From: Fragilaria crotonensis
Taxonomy: Eukaryota; Bacillariophyta; Fragilariophyceae; Fragilariales; Fragilariaceae
Reading direction: 5' to 3'
Length of the DNA stretch: 64,000 nt
Assembly (NCBI GenBank): GCA_022925895.1
Contig: JAKSYS010000143.1
Span: 1 to 64,000 of the forward strand
Shown here: positions 22,745 to 34,000 of the stretch, in pieces
How the letters are laid out: the number at the start of each line of letters is the position of its first letter
Position numbering within the stretch: the first letter of the stretch is position 1
Program-made: the position numbers and the translations under genes
Notes under the pieces: model-generated
What the model saw: only the letters and a program-made list of their open reading frames with translations
What the model was told of the DNA's origin: nothing
The model's database searches: none

Positions 22745-23292
22745 TTAGGCACGTTCTTATCAAGACGAAATCAAGCTCAATTTTTTGAATTTTTTGAAAA
22801 TTGTATCATGCGATAATCTTAGCTAAAATACATGTGTATCGTCATTCTTACCAAGATTTTTGTGATTGTTGGTATCATATGGTATCACATGCTTACTTCC
22901 AAATTACGCCTTTCAGATCCGTTACATGGCAGGTTGGGCAATTTTAAATCGTTTTTAAAAGAACATGTGGGATGTTATATATTTTCGAAGTCCGTGTGTT
23001 CTTTATGTTTTTCATTTAGGACGTTTGCCACCTAAAATGTTTTTTCTCGGGCCATTTGTTCATCACGTTTTTAACATAACAAAAAGTCACGTGATACTCG
23101 AAAAGATTAGCTGGTATCACGTGATACCCTCTAGGAGGGGGGGTCAAAAAAGGTATCACAAATCGGTATCATGATACCAATATGATACCAGTCCCAACCC
23201 GGATATTCGGAGTCGACACGTGATACCAACGGCTATAAACCCGGAGATGATACCAAAAATCCGAAAAAACCTCTTGATAAGAACGACCCTTA
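22745..23292. mobile_element. About 0.55 kb inverted-repeat element with GGTATCA/TGATACC cluster
   Basis: The ends are imperfect inverted repeats. The left end, 22745-22765, reads TTAGGCACGTTCTTATCAAGA. The right end, read on the other strand from 23292, is TAAGGGTCGTTCTTATCAAGA. At least ten copies of GGTATCA or TGATACC occur between 22870 and 23255, several joined as palindromes (GGTATCATGATACC at 23165-23178 and GGTATCACGTGATACC at 23113-23128). No coding region is present. It is probably a non-autonomous DNA transposon; the dense heptamers may be transposase-binding sites. Confidence 0.5.
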
Positions 23293-23893
23293 GCATCTAT
23301 TCTCCTCAACTGCACTCTTGCCGGTCTCGCATCGTAGTAAGGCAGGGTAGCTAACGAGGATCAGATAGCATCGTTTACTTCCTCGCCTCCAAACAGTCCA
23401 GTATATCAAAGATAAATTCACCTTGTCCCTAAAAGCGACCTTGTATACTCTCGTTCCTCCCTGGACATCGACAACGAGGGTGCCCGGTCGCTTTCCTGCG
23501 ACTAGTCATACTCCCCATCCAGTGGGCGCGGCGACAAGGTAGACCCTTGGAACGTTTGGATTCACATTATTTTCATATCTTTATAATGATCATAATTTGG
23601 TTTAGCAGTCTTTCATTGTAATTTTTCAGTAATTTCATTTTTTCCCATTTTCCAAGATCAATGCAGCAGGTGTCTGGGAAGAAGGGGTTGCACATCAAAT
23701 GAGGTTGCTCTTCTGATTTTTTGATGATGGTACGGTGTACTGTCTACAGTATCAGACTGCCCTTCACTATAAAGAGACAGACACGGCTGGAAAATCGTAA
23801 CAGGTCTTCCCTGTAATAAACTCTAACAAACAAAAATACGTGTCTATCGTCGAAGGCTTCCGAAACGACAACCCGCAACTGTCATCGCACGAA
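23293..23893. other. Upstream region of the CpeT-like gene
   Basis: No gene is seen. It presumably holds the promoter and 5' UTR. A CT-rich stretch occurs at 23300-23480. Confidence 0.4.
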
Positions 23894-24775
23894 ATGGTGT
23901 TTATCTCGCAGCAATGGCTTTTTGTGGTATTGTCGCTCCCAGTAACGTTGGCCTGGGTGGGACAGGTTAAAGCACCGTATCGAAGGTTTCTCCACCTTCT
24001 TGCCAGCGCCCAACAGGAAAATTTTCTCGCCACTTTCTCGGGTGACTTTGATAATTACCTCCAAGTTTTGAACGATCGTCAAAATGGTCTGCTTCCGCGA
24101 GAAGGAGGTGGTCATGAGCACATTCACTGCACCCTAATACCAGTCTCACCCGAGTCGCGATTGGCTGCTTTCTACTTTGACGGCAATCCACAGAAAATAT
24201 TTCGATTTCGATATTACGAAATTCAAGACAGTGGACTCATGAAACTGTATACGCTGACACCCGAGTTGGAAGGTCAGTTGCGAAAAGAGCTAGACCCCAC
24301 CCAGTGGCCTCGTATCTACAAAGAATATGACTCCCCAAGTCTCGGCAAAATTCAAGAATTACCAAAGTGCGATGTTCAGTGGAGTACTGTCCCTGATCCC
24401 GATCAGCACGTTTATGCACTGGAAGCCTATCCGAATCGCCCTGGCAGTCATGCTGTTATGGTGTATGGTGAGGCCATTGTCGAGTCAACGATGATGCCGG
24501 GTACAAAAATACTGGTACGTGATCAGCTGTCCCTCTGGGATGACGAATTCTGGATCCATGATCGAGGGTTCGATCCCGAGTCAATGGCCTATATCTACGG
24601 GAACCAGCTTAGCATTCCTTATCAGTTGCAGCGAGTGACAAGAATTAATGATGGGAACCGTGTTGTGTGTAATGACGACTTGAAGTGGACACTGGGAAGT
24701 GACTGGCGAACGCAAGCCATTTACGACGAAAAGTTGCAAGCAATTAACGGTGTCTCGAGTAAACTAAACGCATGA
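23894..24775 (+). CDS. Secreted/plastid-directed CpeT/CpcT-like protein
   Basis: This single-exon gene encodes 293 residues. The ATG at 23894 gives a good signal peptide (QQWLFVVLSLPVTLAWVG), so the product enters the ER. Whether it goes on to the plastid is unclear, since no Phe motif is visible. The mature part has the sequence order of CpeT/CpcT-type lipocalin-like proteins: an N-terminal helix with 'FSGDFDNYLQV', then HEHIHCTLIPV, a beta-rich core with FYFDGNPQKIFRFRYYEI, and a C-terminal 'DEFWIHDRGFDPESMAYIYG'. In cyanobacteria and cryptophytes such proteins attach bilin pigments to phycobiliproteins. Diatoms lack phycobilisomes, so the role here would be different. The family call is by pattern only and moderate. 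The gene ends 57 bp from its convergent neighbour. Confidence 0.55.
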   Translation: MVFISQQWLFVVLSLPVTLAWVGQVKAPYRRFLHLLASAQQENFLATFSGDFDNYLQVLNDRQNGLLPREGGGHEHIHCTLIPVSPESRLAAFYFDGNPQKIFRFRYYEIQDSGLMKLYTLTPELEGQLRKELDPTQWPRIYKEYDSPSLGKIQELPKCDVQWSTVPDPDQHVYALEAYPNRPGSHAVMVYGEAIVESTMMPGTKILVRDQLSLWDDEFWIHDRGFDPESMAYIYGNQLSIPYQLQRVTRINDGNRVVCNDDLKWTLGSDWRTQAIYDEKLQAINGVSSKLNA

Positions 24776-24832
24776 TCTTGCCCATAGCAGACAGCCGTGT
24801 ATATTGCAAATATACGGATGATCATCCCTTGG

Positions 24833-25723
24833 CTATAAACCTAGACGCTGCTTCCAGCGCAAATTTCTCAATTCCTTTTTGCATTGTGCCAATTCTTGCC
24901 GCATCTCGTCAATGTCTCTGGTTGAATTGATATCTTTAAGCGCTTCCTCCAGCTTCTTGATTGTGTACTCAAGCCTTGATACTTCAATATCTTGTAGGCT
25001 CGACTGCTGCACCTTTCTCAGTTCTTGAGGGTCAGAGGGCGGTTGGTAGAACCAATAGGAATACACATGATTTGCCAATGATAAAGAGGAATTCGCGAAG
25101 CCTGTTGCCAAGTCATCAGCCAGAGTCGGCTCTTCAGAGGGCAAGTCATCGAAGTCTATGGCGACAGTACCATCAAGACCCGCGGGCATGAGATTCTGCG
25201 ATGTCGCCAGTACATCTCCCTTGAACGTCGCTCTAGTAGACACCATGTCACCGCCACGAATCACATGAATCTGAACAGGTGTTTCTTCTTTGGTCAACTG
25301 GTCGATGAGTTCTTGCTGTTTGCGTACTATGAAGGGATCCTCATCGTCAAGTTTCTTCTTCGGCTCCACGCCCTCTTTGAGGTCTTGATAGGATGTATAC
25401 TCGTTGTGACCAAAGTGAGACCTCAGGATTTCCTCTGAACCAGGGAAAACTGACGTCACAACGCGACGGAGCCGCTCATCCATCGAAAGGTACCAAGCAA
25501 AGCTGTAAGGAATAAAGACGCCGGCAAAGGCATAAGCAGACAATACAATATTCCTGGGCCAGGGTTTCTCTTCTTCCTTTGGCGCTGCCGCCTTCTTGAC
25601 AATTGGGGAAGGGTGCCTCTTTCGATAGGCCAACCACGCACGACGCGACACGATCACGGGGAGTTCCATGGTTGAAAATCGTCGCCTTTGCATGGCGACG
25701 GGGGCGGAGAGTGCTTTTAGCAT
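24833..25723 (-). CDS. Single-pass, probably mitochondrial protein with C-terminal coiled coil
   Basis: This gene has a single exon of 296 residues starting at the ATG at 25723. The first 30 residues are basic, hydroxylated and free of acids (MLKALSAPVAMQRRRFSTM), a typical mitochondrial presequence. One membrane helix (residues about 62-80, VLSAYAFAGVFIPYSFAWYL) follows. A soluble acidic domain comes next, and the last 60 residues are a strong coiled coil (SRLEYTIKKLEEALKDIN...). I do not recognise a named family. It may be an inner-membrane assembly or structural factor. It is convergent with the CpeT-like gene. Confidence 0.75.
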   Translation of the reverse strand: MLKALSAPVAMQRRRFSTMELPVIVSRRAWLAYRKRHPSPIVKKAAAPKEEEKPWPRNIVLSAYAFAGVFIPYSFAWYLSMDERLRRVVTSVFPGSEEILRSHFGHNEYTSYQDLKEGVEPKKKLDDEDPFIVRKQQELIDQLTKEETPVQIHVIRGGDMVSTRATFKGDVLATSQNLMPAGLDGTVAIDFDDLPSEEPTLADDLATGFANSSLSLANHVYSYWFYQPPSDPQELRKVQQSSLQDIEVSRLEYTIKKLEEALKDINSTRDIDEMRQELAQCKKELRNLRWKQRLGL

Positions 25724-28700
25724 GATGTTTGAATGTGTACCTTGCTTTTCAAGCAATCAAGAAAAAAATGCACAAGCATCACAGGCAACCAGCACCCTTG
25801 CACCGTTTCATGAGTACGACGTAATACGAAAACAAGGCTTTGAGCTCAGTGTGACATATGCATACCGTGGGTCTTCTTTGTTATACCCATACAGGCATAT
25901 CATACACCATGCACACCATACCACATACAGCACATACACCATACAACCATACACCATCACACCATCACCCTCCTTTGAAGTACTGGTATGCGTATTATAT
26001 CGTACTGTAGTACTCGAGTTCTTTGTTGCATGCTCGCATACATGTGTGTGTGACGTATGACGTACGTACTCCGAGTAAGCTTGTCGGATGCGCACATGTG
26101 AACATGGGTTATACTGTCGTAGGTCAAAGGATGTCAAGAAATCCTGGATTTGCACTTTGTGCATGTTCACCACAAGAGGCCAGGGGCAGCCAAAAGACCA
26201 CATGCAAGCATTCCACATGATGTCACTTGCAACCATTCCACTCTGTTAGCTACTGCTACCCAACAGGCCCAAAAGTTACCTCTTCATACTGTGAAGAAGG
26301 ACTTGAAACTGATTGGGTCTAGTCACAGTGACTGATCATTTGTGTGTCACTAACTGTTGATGACAAGAGATTCAATGCATCAAAAGGCAGTTCTTCATTT
26401 GGATCTCTGAGGATGTTGAGATTTGATGGACAATGCTGTTGCACGACGGCTCCCCAGCCTCTGCTGCGGTGCATGAGCGAAAGACAACCATTTGGAGAAA
26501 TTTAACAAAAATTTATCCGGATTGATGAGAAAAGATCAACATATGCTGGGTGCAGCATGATTCAAGCATGCCTTGCATATGTTTATATGCACCTTTATTG
26601 CAAAACAAATAATCCTGAATGCCAGTCTGACACCAAGAAATGGATAGCAGAACCTTATGATGACACGGGCGAGAGTGAGTTAAGTGACTCAAAATGTGGC
26701 AGCCGCAGCAGCAAGGCAATGGTCACCCAATTGTAACAACTCAAGATACTTATAGGCTAGTGCATGTATTTCAATGACAACAATTGTGTACTAGTAATAT
26801 TGATTGACCAGAACATTATGTACCAAACAAAAGTGTTGGCATTGGTGACCACATAATATCTGATGCGGTTGTAACGGGTGCTTTAATTTGGCATAATACA
26901 CGGTCAAAATGCGGGTGAACATGGTACAGTATTATGTGCACATAATTGAAACCTATGCTTTGTGTGTCATCTTGAGTCACAAGAACCCTTGGAAAAATGA
27001 GTATAAACTTAATTTCCTCGTCGTAAATAAGGTGTTGTTCAAATGCAACGTGTTGTTGATCAATGATGAGGCACCTTTGTTACTAGTTGTGTTTGTTACT
27101 TAAGTTGCAAAATTGCCTACAATAGCGATGAAATGTACTAGAACAAAGTGGTCGATTTCGCTGGAAATTGTCGGAAATAGACACCACCTGAAATCTTGCA
27201 ACCTTGCTTCCAAAGGTGAACACCATCCATTTTTCTTTTATCTCTTATCTCTGTTAAATTTGAATGTGCTATTTAATGTATTGTGAAGACATTTCATAGT
27301 AGCTTCTAAGTTACACGCATTTGCAAAGGTGCTTCAAGGATTGGAGAAATTTAACAATTTACTAGTAGTAGCTGCATAAGTGAAAGAAGACTGACGTTTG
27401 TAGGGTGCAGCATTCAACCATGCCGTATACATTGCCAAGCAATTTAATCTCTAAGTATCAGAGAATGGACAAAGAACTCAAAAGAAGATGTATCAGTACT
27501 ACAAATCAGAAGTTCAGAATCAAAAAGATTGAAGGAATTGAAGTCATTGCGTACTACAGCTGCACCAATGAAAAATATACATTTGGGTTCAACTTTAACA
27601 ATGCAAATTAGCCTGGTATCATGAGTACCTAGCACATCCAGGCAAATCACAAACTGAAGGATCTATTTGATAGACATGTACTGTATTTGTGCAGCCATGT
27701 TGCAGCCAAATAATCCTAAATGCCAACTAGACTCAACAAAAAATAGTGGAATTGCTGCATGATGACCCGGACAATGATATGTTTAGTGACTCCAGATGTG
27801 CTGGCAGCGGTGCACAGTCATCCAATTGGCTGTACTATGCAGCGTACTGATGGGTTGCCTAATTATGAAAAGGAGAAGAAAATGGATTGCCTCAACCACC
27901 ATGAGGAGGCATTACCAAAAGCAGCATATGTTACAAATATGTGCACAGGAAATTGCTTGTGATAATCAAAAACAGTATCATGATTCCAAACATCAAAACG
28001 TCTAAAAACGCATGATTTTTAGTCAGGGAACAGGACAATTGCACTCTGGATTTTTGACATTGTATGTCCTCTTTTTACTTTGCAGCCAGTTTCTCAGGCT
28101 TCAGAAGGAAACCTAAGCACCTCACCTTGAATCTGTTTTTGAATGTTAAGGAATGTCAAGCCTTGCTTTCAAGAGAGTTGATGGATTTTTGAAATCTTGG
28201 AGGAAAGGGATTGGTACTAAGTCATGTAGCTAAAATCTTGGACTTCTACGGTGAGGGCGTGGGTTCAAACCCTGGCTGCAGGAAAGTTATTTGGGCAAAA
28301 CCTATCAATTTAAATCCCTAATCTTTTGCTCCCTCCAACATTTAGAAGGTGCTCAGTGAGATCTTGCTAAAACATTCCCATGAGATGTTAACCTGTTAAA
28401 TACAGAGCCAGCAGCATATAGATCCAAGAAGCTATTGACAAGACAGAGGCATTGGATTGTGTACCCTATTTGAATTAAATCTGGAAGATGACTATTTCTT
28501 GCCGAGGGAATTCATGAATGAATTGATCTTCTACGTAATTAGAAATTGCTAAGGAGTATATAAAAGTCATGCAGATATAATTTATTTTTCTCAGGACTAC
28601 TTCAACATGATTTATGTGATTTATACGTTCAAAAATACTTCCATGAATTGACAGACATGTATGGGGCTGCAGGTTTTGAGTAGTAACTCATGATCATGCA

Positions 28701-31095
28701 ATCTTTTTCAAAACAAATTGAAAGTCAAACATGTATACACATGCCCAAAGTGTACTCCAGTATTTGATCGTTGAAAATGCAGTTTACATTTTTCTACATA
28801 AAAATGTATTAATAAATAAACATACATGTGCTGGTTATAAACTGATTGTAGGTTACTATGCATACATACTATAAATACCATGGATTCAAAACGAACAGAA
28901 ATGGTTCAAACAAGTAACAATACAAATCTTTATGCAAAAGTGAGTTGGTTTTGAATGGTATGCATATTCATAAGTATAGAATAAAACAAAAAAATTTGAA
29001 ACATGCACATACATTTATTGAAATGGGTTGAATATCACACAGACATTCACTTTCAGGGATAGTATTTGGTTTGTTCAAGGACTCACATTGTTGACTTTGT
29101 TTCAATAAATTCCAGGAAGTCAGGGGAGCTCAGTCAAGCATGAAAAAATCCCCTGAGAAGCATAAAGTCTCCAGTATGCATTAAAAATTTTATGATAGGA
29201 ATTGTGACACAACCATTCTCAGGGAATCTTTCAAAAATTCCAATTTCCAAAAAATTCCCTTATGTAAAACGGACAAAGATACCATGAAATGTCTGTCAGA
29301 CAAAATATACATTCCTCACTCATCAAGGCTGACAAACAATCTTCTTCTTGAAAATCTTGTTTTGAATTTGCATTGTTGGCAGGAAGGTCCGGCAAAACTC
29401 CACTGCTTGGTATTTGATTTACGTCGGAAGATATCCCCTGAAAAAGTTTAAGTCCGTCCAGTATGCATTAAAAAGTGAGAGATACTTTTGAAGTGTCCAA
29501 TAGACATAAATGCATTGCTCACTTAATGACGAAGACAAACAAGCAGATTAAATAATCTAATTGAATATCTTATTTTGTGACATTCTACGCAATATTTCTT
29601 GACAATACACAACACTTAACATCCATGTGTTGACATCATCACAGGCTTCAAAGATACTTGTTTGATTGATATGCGTAAATCCTGTTGTGTTTCAACAGAT
29701 ATATATTTGTATTTGTTTCGAATTTTTTAATTAATATAATCAATGAATAAGTATTGTGTTCATAACAACAATTTCTGTATATAAAATATTATATATACTA
29801 ATAAAACTGTATTCCAAAGTTTGTCATATTTATATCTTTATCTTTGTTTTCCTACAAATAATTGTTTATGCTTTATGCATATTCATTTAGAAGAATTAAT
29901 TTGAATTACCAACTATATTTTTGACAAGAATTGTATATGCTTTATTCAGGTGTATACATGTTTGTGTTTCAAATATTTTTGAATCCATTTCCATGCTCAT
30001 GTGTATCCCAAAACACTGCACAGACCTCTGTATCAAGCATTCACGTATGTATAAACATATTGAAAAAGTGATTGAAACAGATTGAAGTTGTATCAGTTAA
30101 AACCAAAAAATAACTGTACCGGACATTTTTACTGTTATCATGACTGAAGAGTATTCTACTAAATTTTTTGTAAAAATCAGAAAAAGTCATCCTGGAATGA
30201 AATCACAAATCCCTGAAAAACGGTTCTTAAAGCTTTAATGCACATAGGGTACAGAACCAGTCAAGCACAGGCCTCTTGAAATCTGTTGTATAACATTTGG
30301 AACATGTTTTGAAACTCATAAGAGAGGTGTCCATTGGTTTATCCCTGTAGGGTTGCTTGTACTAGATCTTGTTCAGGAGATTGCTTGGACAGCGTACCCA
30401 TTGCATTCCTCCTTTCTCACTTGCCTGTAGAACTTTCTTTGCTTAATCCTCTTTGGCAGCAGTCATACGGTAAAGAAAGTAGGAGCACCAGTATACAAAG
30501 GGCATCGTCATCATCATCATCATCATCATCAGATTCACTGAACACAAAAATGAGTGCTCATCAAAGTTTGTTGTCACCATCCATGGCTGTTGTAAGCCTT
30601 GGTTTGGGGACACAAGGAAGGATTGTGTTGTATCATAGGTGATCTTGTCACCCATGATGCAGATTAGGAGTGAAACCAATGATACCTTGATTTAGAAATG
30701 TGGTCTGCATGGCAGTCTTTGAACTGTGCAATGAACAAAGTGCAATTGGAAGATGAGCAAGATGTTGTTAAGTGTGATTGGAAGAAGACCTACTACGTGA
30801 TGTTGTTCTCTTTTTTTGGCAGGGAAGTTGTTATCAAGGTCCAGGATATGCATAATAAAGAATAGGAAAGCACGTCCAATAATTCTGTCGAAAGATCTTT
30901 TTCATTCAAGTTTGGACACAATCATAATTGAAGTTGACAACTTCAAAGGCATTCTGGCTGAATGTACATGTAGTGAGTTGAGATTTGAATAAAAAGGGCT
31001 GAATGTGTCAGGATAAGGGAAGACCAAAAGGGTCGTTTTGGGAAAAAAACACACGTTCAAGACCGAATGTGTCAGCCCTTGCATCAAGGCAAAGG
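25724..31095. other. 5.4 kb AT-rich, gene-poor region with old repeats
   Basis: No supported gene is present. Visible structure includes CATACACCATA-type simple sequence at 25900-25970 and a (TCA)n run at 30508-30531. There are two pairs of diverged duplicate blocks: 26491-26740 resembles 27341-27420 plus 27690-27835, and 29137-29380 resembles 29428-29600. A tRNA-B-box-like GGTTCAAACCC lies at 28263-28273. Short open frames (27405-27611, 27759-27962) lie inside these repeats and look like transposon remains. Confidence 0.5.
30508..30531. repeat. (TCA)n microsatellite
   Basis: Eight perfect TCA units lie in the gene-poor region. Confidence 0.9.
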
Positions 31096-31099
31096 ATAA

Positions 31100-34000
31100 C
31101 CCCAGCCTTCTGGACTATGCGACAAAAAAGACGACAAAATGTTAGATCAACCGAAAACAACAACAAGAGCGATTCTCAAAATTGTGAAGAGTGCGATCTG
31201 TAAGGAGGTTAACTTTCTACCTAAAAGTGGAAGGATTTGTTGTCAATCATGATTTTGATGAAGTTACGGCTTGGCAAAGTTGACTCTTTTTTTGGGTGTT
31301 CGGACGTGTTTGTCGTGTATGTCGCATGAAATGAGGCTACTATGCGACAAAAAAATATGAGTTTAGAAACTTTAACACGGCATCTCCCACATTTGACATT
31401 GGACTTTAGCGAAGTTCTTGTCCAATTCGACCCCTAGGGCCATGTAAGTGTGCTACATAATGTCTCCTCCTAGGTGCAGCAATCACAGGAGTGACTCTTG
31501 AACGAAGTATCCGGCGTGGTCGCTCATCATCTTCAGAAAACTCGTCCAAATTTGTGCCACTATTATCGGGAGTTGCTGGTGAGGTCACTCTTTGTCGCTT
31601 TGGAGGTCCTGGTCGGTTCGAATGGGGAACAACACGGACCACGTCATCCATTGCTGCACGGCAACAGTCCACCAATGTTATACTTGAATGAAATAGTTCG
31701 TGGCAACTCTTGCCATCATAGCGTTTCACCCGACAAAGGCTCACATTGCAAACCAAACACATAAACTTCGTAGTTCGACCATGACGGGCGTGCGTGCTTA
31801 GGATCAGGATGTGAGTGCTTGCTGCGGCAGCACCAGACGCAGCTCTTTGGTTTCTTATCTGGACCTGCACATGGAACGTGAGGCAAGGAGTGTTCATTCG
31901 CTTTGCAACCATGTCGCGCTTGGAAAAGTACGCCTCACGTTTGAGGTAACGAACACTGAGTCCCTCCACTCCGTCTTGTCTTTCGATGTCGTCTCCTGCT
32001 GCGTCCAAAGGGCTGTCATCACTTCCATCATCTCTTACAAATTTCTCCAGCGTTAGATCTCTGGCAAGAGCACTGCAAAACTTTGCAAACGAACCGTGTT
32101 TCTTGCGATGCTTTTGAAAGGCAGCGTACCCAGAGCAATCGTCACTAACCAGGAATGCAACAGACCGACTGAGGACAAAGGTTTGGTACGCATTGTACAC
32201 ACGAGTCATGAGAAGACGAAGCCATATATTTCCAACCGCCGAGAGCGTGCCATGCCGTGAATGGCAGTTCTTCATGAATCGCGAGAAAACGTCGATTGGA
32301 CCCTTGTTCCGGTTCCACATGGCCACTATTGTTGGGATCAGCATTCGTCCTTCCGGCAACGGCCTGCCTCGTTCCTTTACAAGATTGGCAATTGCTGTCC
32401 AAAGGCTCAAAGCCCCACCAATAGTGTCTGCATCGCAAGCATAACGGGGTAGCGTACAACGTTCCAAGCATGCTGGGAGTTTTCCTGTCGGAATCCACGT
32501 CAGATTGCGCTCATAAACTTTTTGAAGTGCAAGTTGGTAGGAATCCTTCGCATCTTCAAGAAGGTGCACGTGTACGACTCTGATTACTGTATTGTCCTCA
32601 GCGACGCCACAACATAAAGGGCATCCTGCAAATCACCGCATGCCATCCCATGTGTAATTTGAGTGCGATGGTCGTGTTCTGGAATGCACTCTTGAAATTC
32701 TTTTGAGCCGTTGGGATCGGTTCCATGCACATCAACAAGCTTCACGGATCCATACTGTTGCGCTAAAGACGTCTCTTTCTGCACTGCCTGTTGCCGTCGA
32801 ACACTTGCTCTTGATCTCGACCAAGGCAGTGACTTGGCCAACGTCGGGAATCAGCAGAACTGCAATAGCATCAGGTGAGAACGCTGGGAAAAAAGCATCT
32901 TTCCCACAAAGCAAACCATACTCCTTGTAATATTGCAAAGGACATTCATTTTCGCTGTGAGTTTGTAGGAACAATCCAAGCGGTAGCACGTTTGCCTCGT
33001 TGAGGGTCCCCTCTCGCATTGCCATCGACGAACCAAAGGGCGACATGAACCACTTCTCAAGAAGGATCTCAAGCACGGGGTGCTCAGCTTCGGGCGGATC
33101 AATCCAGTTGATGAAAGAATTCTTTCGATGAGGCATGACTTGTTGCCTGACACGGCAAGCAGCTTCAGACAACATATAATCTTTAATTGCGCAATCGGAA
33201 AAGCGGACAACTCGTCTCTGGTGTAAACCCGATCTCTGTCATCAGTACAATCATCTGCTGCGGGCTCAGCTAAATACTTTAATCCAAGGATATTACAAGT
33301 GGCCTTCACACTCGTAGACAATGCTCTCCTTCACCACTGCCCAATCGACTACAGCTGGCAAAGTGCCGCCACACTGCAAGAGCACCTGTTCCAGTGATGC
33401 AAAAGCAACGCTGATTGAACCATTCTGGTGTGCGTTGGGATGCCGTCAATTGGATGATGTTATTTGTCTCGAACAACGCAAGCTCAGCATGAATTGTTGG
33501 CTCTGGAACGTCATCTCGTTTTCGTCGAGTTACAAGGGTATAGTTTCCAGGGCCACAGTTCTTTTCAGTTGTTTGCATCAGAACGACTCGGCCTAAGCCA
33601 TTCCTGTAAGCACATGCAAAATGCTCTGCAGCAATCGTACCGGGAGCTGCCCTTGCTGTACTGCATGGCTTCTTTGCCCAATACTCTGCAGCGGCCCCTT
33701 TCTCCGCAATTAGGACTCGGTCCGGACCTGGATTCTAGTCGTAGGTAAAAGGAAATGATCTCATTCGTTTGGCCGTTCCCAAAAGGGATGCCCCGACTCC
33801 GATACTCCACCTGTTCACCTCTCCATCAATGCCTCCATATCCTCTATCCCAAAAAAACGTATTCCCATCAAGTCTGATTTGAGATTCGGACGAGCGACCT
33901 GTCATACTTTGCTGCAGGATTTTGACACAATCCAAAGTCGATTCCCCACGCGCTGCAACATGCCCACCAATGTACAATCCAGTAGTAACAGAAACTGCAC

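Noticed and set aside
28225-28290. tRNA-like sequence with GGTTCAAACCC
   Set aside because: The T-arm pairs poorly, no acceptor stem or anticodon stem forms, and the A box is weak. At most it is a tRNA-derived SINE remnant.
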